Shown in pieces: positions 55,986 to 64,000 of a DNA stretch of 64,000 bases. Origin of the DNA: Incurvaria masculella (Eukaryota; Arthropoda; Insecta; Lepidoptera; Incurvariidae); assembly GCA_946894095.1 (NCBI GenBank), contig OX335657.1, positions 12,276,001 to 12,340,000 on the forward strand, read 5' to 3'. Position 1 is the first letter of the stretch. The number at the start of each line of letters is the position of its first letter. The notes under the pieces were generated by a model. It was not told the DNA's origin. It did no database searches and was given only the letters and a program-made list of their open reading frames with translations. A program made the position numbers and the translations under genes.

Positions 55986-56340
55986 TGTTTACTACACTAA
56001 AGTAGTTTTTTCTAAGACGGTCTGAACTACCCTCCTCAAAGTTCTAAGATAATCCCTACTTACTTTAAAATTAACATACCTACTAATGCTATAATGTCTT
56101 TCGTAGCTGGAATCAGAAAAAAATCATCCAAACATTTTAAAAACGTCGCACATGCATGATTTCAGTCAAGGTCAGCCCCGGATTTATACTTTTGGCATAG
56201 ATCTAGGTTTGGCACAGGACGTTGGATTGCCAAAGACCACACTTCGTATGAAAGCCAAGTGAAAATGTGCCACCCCTAGGCCGCGGCCTATACGTATTCT
56301 GCTCCCAGGAAGTCCAACGCTGGTCAAGGTACATAGAGTG

Positions 56341-57916
56341 TTAACACGGAGTCCCCAGGGCGAGGCCTGCGAGCGTGGCGAGCGCGAGCAGCGCGGTGGA
56401 GAGCTCGAGACCACCGGCGGCGTTGCACTGGTCCTCGAAGCACTGGCACACGGTCTCCAGGTGGTCGGAGTTGTCCGCCCTGTAGCAGGGCAGGTGGTGC
56501 GGCACCCAGCCGCAGCCGCGCGTCACGCGCAGCTCCGGCGTGTGGCCCGCGCGGTAGACTGCGACGGGAGACAGGATTTTTAAATTGATGATTTTGTTAT
56601 TATTATTTTATGTTAAGCACGGCATATGGCGTACGCCAGGACCTAAGGATGCCCGACCATGCCGGCCGGACAGGTGCTTCTTCACACCACGTTTGCAGGA
56701 CCCCAGGTCGTAATTTGGGGGAAATACTTCGGAAGGTAGTTCATTCCATTGTTTCCTACCTACCGATCCTATTGATAAAGGTAGAGGATCGGTGGATTCT
56801 TATTTTTGGAATGTCGATTGTGTGATGTTATTTTTTTCATTTTTAATAATTTAATAATTTAAGCGTATTGCCACTGATGAGGAAGAGCTGTGATTAGCAG
56901 ATGGTTCGGAACCCATGTCAAACTGTGCCTGGTGGCAGGTGACAGGGTTGAGCCCACCCGGGTTGGCACCACCGCATTGAATGAAACTATGGTTGAAGTG
57001 GCAATGAATGTCCGTGTTTTCCATGCAGTTCAGTGTAGTCGTGCCCATAAATGGAAGGCCCTGGCATGGCACCTAATTTCTTCGGGAATGTGGGCTAAAA
57101 TTATGACCGCAGTTGTGTGGTATAAGCCATCCATGTTAGGTTCCATAGAAAAAGTTGTAAATACAGACTAAACTCATGAGACACTGTGGTTATATTCCGA
57201 GAACAACTCACTGGTCTGCACTATCTTCCTGCAGAAGAAGTTGACAGCGATGTTGGAGGGGATGGCTCGCTCGCAGTAGACGATAGGGATGATGTTGTAT
57301 TGCTCGTTGGCCTCCACATCGATGCAGGCGGAGTTGTTGGCACTGTTGCAGAAGTAGCAGCGTATCGCCTGCGCTGTAAGAAGCAAAACGATCACTTTCA
57401 TAAATGTTTGCGTCAAATCAACACACATCTAGCTCCAAGTACGGGTATATTGTCTTAGGGTACCCAGTCACTGACGTTATGCACAGGGTCGCCAAACTCA
57501 AGTGGCAGTGGGCAGGCCATGTATGTCGCAGAGATGACCACAGATGAAGCGGGGACATTTTGATGTGGAGACCCTCTTAACGAAAAAAAAGCGTCGGAAA
57601 ACTACGAACATGTTGGTGATATGATATACGCCAGATAGCAGGCAGCAAACTGGTGTAACAAAACAGGAGACCACACAACTTGGCGACGTCAGAGGAAGGC
57701 TACGTCTAGCAGTGGAGAGCAAAATGCTGAAGAAGAAGACGTCAAATAAATAAAAAAATGTTTTAACGTAATCTCTTTCTGTTAAGTTAAATTAGAATCA
57801 ATTTAAAATTTAAATTTGGTAATATGCCCCAAGGAAATTAATAAAAAAAACTTACACGTGTTGACCAGGAGTAGGACGACTACAACTCCAAATAGTCTCT
57901 GCCTCGACGAAGCCAT
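56341..57916 (-). CDS. GPI-anchored Ly6/uPAR three-finger protein
   Basis: Exons on the minus strand: 57916-57856, 57373-57212 and 56558-56341. Phases agree and the total is 441 nt (146 residues). Residues 1-23 form a signal peptide (hydrophobic LFGVVVVLLLVN). The mature part carries ten cysteines, starting IRCYFCNS and ending with the CxC/QCN pattern (VCQCFEDQCN) of the Ly6/uPAR three-finger fold. The end is a hydrophobic GPI signal (STALLALATLAGLALG). Such proteins act at the cell surface; insect members include Quiver/Sleepless, which regulates K+ channels, and Boudin or Crooked, needed for septate junctions. Which subfamily this is I cannot tell. An acceptor (atttttcag) 7 bp upstream of the ATG shows a further 5' UTR exon. 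Introns contain a LINE fragment and a SINE copy. Confidence 0.85.
56640..56830 (-). pseudogene. Non-LTR RT C-terminal fragment in the Ly6 intron
   Basis: Plus-strand DNA closely parallels 23800-23955 (ccaggtcgtaa, gggggaaatac, ttcattccattgttt), so the minus strand holds the same RT C-terminus. The frame is interrupted. Confidence 0.6.
56918..57150 (+). repeat. SINE-like family A copy
   Basis: It contains 'gagcccacccgggttggcac', 'gtccgtgttttccatgca' and 'ggcatggcacctaatttc'. It lies in the Ly6 intron. Confidence 0.75.
57462..57730 (+). pseudogene. RTE-like LINE C-terminal fragment
   Basis: A plus-strand frame reads VTDVMHRVAKLKWQWAGHVC, then RRDD and a stop. After a divergent stretch, 57680-57725 resembles the usual 3' end of RTE copies (gcagtggagagcaaaatgct). 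It lies in the first Ly6 coding intron. Confidence 0.7.
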
Positions 57917-58111
57917 GGCGAACCTGAAAAATTATAATCCGGATAAATATCATGAAATACGTCCTTGCGAACGAATATGATGCAGAAAATTTCAACCCGT
58001 TCCGTTCAACCGTTTCCGTTTTCACCCTTCAGGTACGGAACCCTAAAAAGGAAAAATAATTGCTAGAATCATTTTACATTAATCTATATCTCATTAATCT
58101 ACCTTGCAGAG

Positions 58112-58380
58112 AATTCAGGACCATGCCAGGACCTTCCTTATACTGGATGGAAAACATGAACATTCTTAAATGCCTCTTCGACCACCGTTCATTCAATTCG
58201 ATGGTACCAACCATGGCGGTTAATCTATTATGTAAGAAAGCGTGATCGGTTAGGTGGAATCCGAACCACGGCCAGACTCAACGGTTGGAAACGGTCACCC
58301 ATCTAGAACTCAACCGCGCTCATAGTTGCTTCACCAAGCTTATCGTACCGCAAGGCGTTGCGCAACTGGGCTAACGGGAC
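58112..58380 (-). repeat. SINE-like family A with 5S rRNA-like head, second copy
   Basis: On the minus strand the head (58380-58232) has GATGGGTGACCG (C-box region) followed by CCGTTGAG and GGCCGTGGTTCGGATTCCAC, as at 33845-33896. The A-box region is diverged. The body follows leftward (ccatgccaggaccttcctta on the plus strand). Confidence 0.75.
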
Positions 58381-60463
58381 TGGAATATTTACTACTAATA
58401 TTTTGATGTTTTTTAGTACTATTCTGGTAGATTTCTAGCACTTTGTTGAATGTTTTGCAGACTTTTAACAATTCCGCGTTCGCAGAATATCCCTCTGTGC
58501 AGGATCATGTTACAATAAGCTTGGACATTGTACGTATTCTCAAAAGCAGGAGTATATTTTACGCTTTAGACCTCAGAGAAGAATACTAAAGCATTATAAG
58601 TATTCAAGTAAATTGGGTTCAAATCTATAAAATAAAATAGGACCTTTTGTGATCACATAATTCCCATAATTCACTTTATGTGATTAAAAACCAGGAGAGT
58701 TGTTGAAGATTCGGCATGCATTGCTCCAAAGGGATCTTACCGATCTTAAATAAATTACAGATTTATTTAACATAATTAAATTACAGAAATGTAAGAAAAC
58801 CTGCTAAATTAACTCGCTAGGTGAAAAAGCAAGTTAGTGATTCGATCTGACGTTTATTTGGATTTCATCTGTAAATCACTGTTCACCCGTCGAGTGAATT
58901 TATCATGTTTGTCATGGGATTTACCCTGGCCTCAAGCAAAGACACAATAATAATTTACTCTTCTGCTGATCTTCAATTGATCGAAATTACATTTTAATTT
59001 CTGCTTACCGCTAATTATGAAATGACAGTTGACTTCAATTGACTTCTCTGCATTACAAATACCAGCCGATAACATGTATAGTTGATCTGGATTATCGTAG
59101 AAAACATTATATGCACCAAACTACAAATAGGAAATATTTTAGAGGAATTTTATGAGAATTCAGAAAGGTCCTAAGTACCACAATATCATCATCCCATCAT
59201 CTACATGCTAACAATAGCGATATTGCAGCTGCGGTTCAACATTCAGTTGCAAAATTTGACTGGAACATACCTACTTGATTAAGAATGATAGTTGTATTTC
59301 AAACATGTTAACTTAACATGTATCTTAACATGTAACTATATCGTACACGCATGGGGAGAGATGCACTTCTTTAGACATAGGTTAATCTATGATGGTAACA
59401 GCCGAAACACCAATATAAACTTTTTAATTTATTTCAATATGTGAAAACGTTTAATGATGAAAACAATATAAAATGTTTATGTCATGTATGATACTACTAA
59501 GAAACTTCACTGAACATAAAAGGGGCAAAAAATCAGTTTTAATGTTGACAAATAGCGCATATCTTTTTTATCACCAAAAAATGAGGTCACCAGAATATCG
59601 AACATGTTGAAGTAAATAATCAATATTATTTACTTTTCACTTCGTTAGATAATAATAAACAAAAGTGCAATTTATTTATAAAAGGCCAAATATATTTGAA
59701 CTTCAAGGAATGCAGGCAACTTTATATATAATAGAACTTCAAGAAGTAAGTGTCTAATCAATCACTTTATAAAAAACCTTATATCACAAATAGTGTATTA
59801 TGGTTATGGTCATTGATAAGGTTTTTTTATGAGAACACAGTAACAAAAACATCGAATTCTATATTTGTGTGTTTTGTCAAAACACTCCGTAAATAAAGTT
59901 ATTCAACGTAAATAAGTAGATGCGACAAAAAGTTTGAAATTAATGGGTTTTTTTAAATTCTGGGTGCAATATTTGAAATCACGACCTAATTCGTAACCGA
60001 AAAAAATGTAGAATATCGACACTATCCTTTACAGTATATTCCAAATTGAAATTTTTAAACTGAATACAAAATTTCTGAAGCAGGTATTTAATACCTAGAA
60101 TGCAATTGAGTTTAATTCAAGTTACAAACTGTTTGGTCTGATATGAACATAATGCACTAGGTTTTAATTCAGTTCGAATTAAATTGTCTTCATAATTTAA
60201 ATTAAATAAATAATTACTGTTTTATGTATTACAACATTGTAATGTAGAGCGTTGAATCAATGTTAATAATTTTAACACATAACGCATATAACGTATTTTA
60301 AGAAAAGCGCAGTGGATCGAAATGCTTACCGTAGAACTAAACCATTTTTTTATGTAAATGGCCATGGATGGCAAACAACACACTAGGAAACTAGATGCCA
60401 GTTCAGAACCTTTATATGAGTAAACGTATACTTTAATTAAAAATAGGCACAGAAATAACTTAC
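58381..60463. other. AT-rich stretch without supported gene
   Basis: Very AT-rich. A family A fragment lies at 60343-60430. Probably the 5' intron of the Ly6 gene if its first exon is at 60.5 kb. Confidence 0.4.
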
Positions 60464-60672
60464 AATTATAATTGGAAACTCAGCTGAAGAGGTGTGCAGA
60501 GCAAGAAATGTAGAGACACGCGACAATCCCTCACGGAGTGGAGCTGCCTTAGTGACGCCGCTGCCAAGCTTACTATACTTGCTCTACGTAGTCGCAGCAC
60601 CCGGCCACGCTGTGCTTTGTACCATAGGGGCTGTTCCTCATGTGTTACTTGATTTAGAGCGCCCTTATATGT
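60464..60672 (-). promoter_or_regulatory. Candidate first (untranslated) exon and TATA promoter of the Ly6 gene
   Basis: On the minus strand a perfect donor (GTAAGT) starts at 60463, ending an exon of 100-180 bp that could splice to the acceptor just upstream of the Ly6 ATG. A TATA-like box (TATAAGG) lies at 60669-60663. The link to the Ly6 gene is inferred from strand, position and the need for a 5' exon. Confidence 0.3.
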
Positions 60673-60784
60673 AGCTTGATTTGGCAGCTATAGATTTTTG
60701 ACGAATACACGTTAACTAGTGCTTAGGCATACGTTACAAAGATGCTATGCAAAGGTAATTTTAATCCAACAAATTTGTTTCTAT

Positions 60785-61065
60785 AAAAAAAAGTAATGGA
60801 TGACACCCTACACACACCCTACACACCTACTGTCATGATATTAGACCAACAACCCGTTACAGGTGGAATAAGGCATCAAGCCGGGGCCTACTCTTCATGA
60901 TCATGGATACAAACCACTGACAATGTATGTCAAAAACCCGCCCGGATTTAATTTCACCACCTACAGTTTTACACGGATTCCGATAGCTATATAGCGTTCG
61001 TGACGTGTTCTTATCCACCCAGAAAGAAAAATAAAGCGGTGCATGAACGGAGCAGGGATTGACTA
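60785..61065 (-). repeat. SINE-like family A, tRNA-head type, decayed
   Basis: 'acctactgtcatgatattag', then the body remnants, then 'gtgcatgaacggagcaggga', which matches the junction to the tRNA-like head at 40252-40270. Confidence 0.6.
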
Positions 61066-62920
61066 AATAATTAATAAGGATGGGAAATATTTGGGAGATT
61101 TATAAGTGGGAACAACCACGACCAAGGTCAGATATATTCCATTGACAACACTATTGTGATTTATTATTATTTTTCAGCCCTTTGCTGTCCACTGCTGGAC
61201 GTAGGCCCCTGAGGTCACCAAGTTGTGCGGTCTCCTGTTTTTCTTGTTATAAAAACGTGTTATATCCATCAATACTAATATTATAAAAGCGATAGTAATT
61301 GCATCAGTCTGTTGCTTCACGACTAAGCCGCCGAACCAATTTTAAGGCTGCGGTGAAGTCACAGGAAATCTAAGATTTGAAAATGTTAAGAAATACATTC
61401 TTTGTCCATTGGCCAAACTATTTTGTACGGCGACTGCCATGAATATAGCGAAATCATTTTCAAGGCCCTAACGTTTAACCCCTAAACGTCGTTAGTTTAA
61501 TCCATTTTTTTATCACTTGAGAAAGCTTCAATTCAATATCTGTATTTTTCAGTAAAAAAACGAAAATGAACGAAAAAAAAAATACATTTTGTTCCAATGT
61601 TTAATAGCCAATATTTTAAAATCTAAAAGGTAAATTAAAATAATGAAAGCATACAGACATAGATTTTTACAAACTATTTTAGAGTTCAAAATTTCAAAAA
61701 CCTTGCAAAACATTAAGAGCATGGAAACAGTTATAACCCGTAGTAATTGATAGGGTAACGACTCTCTTAATGAATTTCGGTATAGAGATAGTCTGGACCT
61801 TGGAGAAGGTCCTTTTTGTATTGGAAATTAAACTCGGAAGGAGTGAAATGTGGAATAAAAGTTTATATGGGCAATCAATAAATAATTCGGCCCGACATCA
61901 GTCCATAACGACATTGGCCCGACCGAAACCGGGTACCTCAGCTAGTCACTAATAAAGCAATACTTAGATATATTAACAATGGCAACGTCAGTTTACAGAC
62001 CTATTCAAATATGCAATCGATAACCTTTTCAACAAACGGATGGACTTAGCGCACACGCGACGATTTATATAAAGGCGATTAATTTCATGAACTCGTGCAC
62101 TTCTTGATAACCTATACGTGCTACGTCTGTTGTGGCGAAGCAAAGAATAAACGTAAAGAAAGATGTTGATTTGACGAATATCAATGTTATTTATGACATG
62201 TTTTTTCTGTTTTCCTGTCTTGTTTTGTCGCACATTTTGAATTAAAAAACTCTATGTGAGTGATTTTTCCAGGTTTCATTTTATTTTCAGGTTGAAAGGA
62301 AACATAATATATAGGTTAAAAGAAACCAGTCCTGAGTGAACTTTTCTATGAAATAACAATTTTGCTTTTATATTCAGTGATATCATTGAAAAGTTTCGTT
62401 GTTTACCGTTAGACATTTTAGTGTGTGGTGGGGGCCATAAATACCAGAGTAATAATAAGTTCGGAAACAAATCAAAATATAAAAGAGAAGGAGCATGGAC
62501 CTGAAAATATACAAAAAGTAACATGATGCGGTGGGCGCGAATACAAGCATGCACTCGTGCACTTTTGAAAACATACAAAGAAAAACAAAAGCTGGGGCAG
62601 CCATCTTAGACGACCGGGACGACATTACCAGTTCGTCCCCGACAGCAATCCGAGTAGCAGCATGCAACAAATTGGTCGCTGCGACTTCACGCTGTGAACT
62701 GAGCTCCGAACCGTGGAGATCGATGCCCGAATCTCGACAGCTGGGCTGGTGGACGTCAGTACCCTGCCAGTAGCTCGAATGGGACACAGTGCGATAAATG
62801 CTCGCAGTAGTGCCCGCGTAAAGAGCTCAAGTGGAGCCGTTCTTAGAGCCATCATATATTAGTGCGCCCTTGGGGAACTTACTTACGGTTCGTGTCCCGT
62901 GACCACCATTAACCCTCGCC
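61066..62920. other. AT-rich stretch without supported gene
   Basis: A small RTE tail fragment lies near 61180-61235 (ctgtccactgctggacgtag). Open frames at 62276-62855 lack family features. A strong minus-strand donor (GTAAGTAAG) near 62877-62886 hints at an unrecognised exon. Confidence 0.4.
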
Positions 62921-63105
62921 AAGGAGCCTTTGGCCCGCGCGAAGCAGAGTCGCCCCAGGCTTCAACTACAACTTCAACTGCAGCTTGAGCACCCGAATCT
63001 CGAGTCCTCGTCAATGCAGGAGCCTTTGGCTTGCACGTTCGCAGAGCCGTCTTCAATTTCTATTTCAACTCCAACATCCGAATCTCGGAACATCGAGTCG
63101 TAGGA
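62921..63105. repeat. Imperfect tandem duplication of about 90 bp
   Basis: 'aggagcctttggcccgcgcg' at 62924 and 'aggagcctttggcttgcacg' at 63019 each start a block that passes through 'ttcaact' runs to 'ccgaatctcg'. Confidence 0.6.
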
Positions 63106-64000
63106 TTTCACCTTCAGCTTTCCGGTTACAACCTCTATCTCGGACCACGGTATCCTTTACCTCCATATACATATTAATTTAGTGATTACACACCATTCCT
63201 CATACCATGTTTCTTCTTTGATTTCTCCTTTAAGATCCAAAGGCAGCCTTGTTATTACTTAATGCCTTGATCCTCATGCTTCTTCCATTGGACAAAGATG
63301 CACCTGGGTGGCCAGCCAGCCCGGTTTTCGCAGACCCTGGATTATCTGGTCGCCTCTATTTTCATGTAACTTGACATAGACGGTCATTCATCATATTAGT
63401 TGACACCTTTTGTTGCACAGCTACATTGATACAGGTTAGACACTTCGGAAAAAAATATACAGCAACAGAACAAGGATTATTTAAAATCATCCAATCTTGA
63501 ATAATGTTATATTCGATTTTCAGTATTTTCTTAAAAAAAGGTGGTGTCGCAGTTTTCATGATATTTCAAAAAGTCGTTGATGGTTTCCATAATATCAGTA
63601 CATTTTTATTCAATGTGATTAAAATATTAGTTTTATTTCAGCCCATGCTTGTCTACGAATCTCTGCATTATACTGTTCATCTAACTAAATAAATAAAATA
63701 TCATCTGTTCCAGGTAATTTGCTGCTTTAAATATACCCGATACTTCACTACATCTGTCGATGTTGATTGTTGAGATTATATGCTTGATGCTATGAGGGTT
63801 TGAAGAAAATATCTCGGGTGGTAAATTATAAAATTACTAGATAGACTTGTGGTTTTAAACGTATTTTTTATTAATTTTACAATAGGTGGGCCTGTAAACA
63901 TCAGAAAATTATGCTCCCCACACAAACGTAGTTTACGAACCATTTGAAAGCTACTGATACTTGATATTTGGTGTCTAATAACAGGCAACAAAGAGCACGT
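63106..64000. other. Stretch without supported gene
   Basis: 63293-63345 has a short LINE-related piece (gatgcacctgggtggcc), shared with 38500. Nothing else recognised. Confidence 0.4.

Noticed and set aside
62276..62855. Overlapping minus-strand ORFs of 76-134 codons
   Set aside because: Different frames, no conserved motif, composition like the surrounding DNA.

Overview
The window is nuclear DNA of an arthropod, almost certainly a lepidopteran (moth or butterfly). Genes are split by long AT-rich introns with GT-AG borders, and the encoded proteins have insect orthologues (Snoo, Slob, sepiapterin reductase). Much of the rest is repeat: SINE-like elements, foldback and TTAA-flanked MITEs, truncated LINEs, and a mag-like Ty3/gypsy element with tiny LTRs. 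There is no sign of prokaryotic organisation.

Layout. 1-3300 is non-coding and repeat-bearing. 3304-4170 (minus) is the first coding exon of a Ski/Sno co-repressor (snoo), with a GC-rich upstream region to about 5.1 kb. 6585-10187 is an LTR retrotransposon with identical 59-bp LTRs, a tRNA-Leu-type primer-binding site, a polypurine tract, a 5-bp target duplication and an intact pol ORF, but almost no gag. It sits in a repeat whose unoccupied relative lies 1 kb downstream. 10.2-18.9 kb is repeat-rich: 100-bp tandem units, a 5'-truncated LINE and several hairpin elements. 18981-20092 (plus) is a small CCDC32-like gene, followed 81 bp later by intronless sepiapterin reductase (20174-20989). 24436-27289 (plus) is an unrecognised 83-residue single-pass membrane protein. 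29553-40509 (plus) is slowpoke-binding protein (slob), a pseudokinase, rebuilt here from ten coding exons including a 29-nt microexon and a GC-AG intron. 44004-52973 (minus) is a six-exon mitochondrial 2-oxoglutarate/malate-type carrier. 53.04-54.72 kb is a mirror-symmetric composite of TTAGG-like repeats around a LINE fragment. 56341-57916 (minus) is a three-exon GPI-anchored Ly6/uPAR protein. 58.4-64 kb holds no gene I can support.

How the genes relate. They do not form a pathway. Slob (a BK-channel modulator) and the Ly6 protein belong to families linked to neuronal excitability, but nothing here ties them together. The CCDC32-like/sepiapterin reductase pair could share a transcript.

Most unusual pattern. 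Three times between 24 and 40 kb, the end of a coding exon with its flanking intron is tandemly copied into the intron that follows it. In slob the copied part is the Ser/Arg-rich segment likely to bind 14-3-3. Each of the first eight 115-bp copies keeps a donor and could be read as an in-frame 22-codon cassette. A second notable pattern is one SINE-like body carrying either a 5S rRNA-like or a tRNA-like head. All calls were made by eye; no database search was possible.
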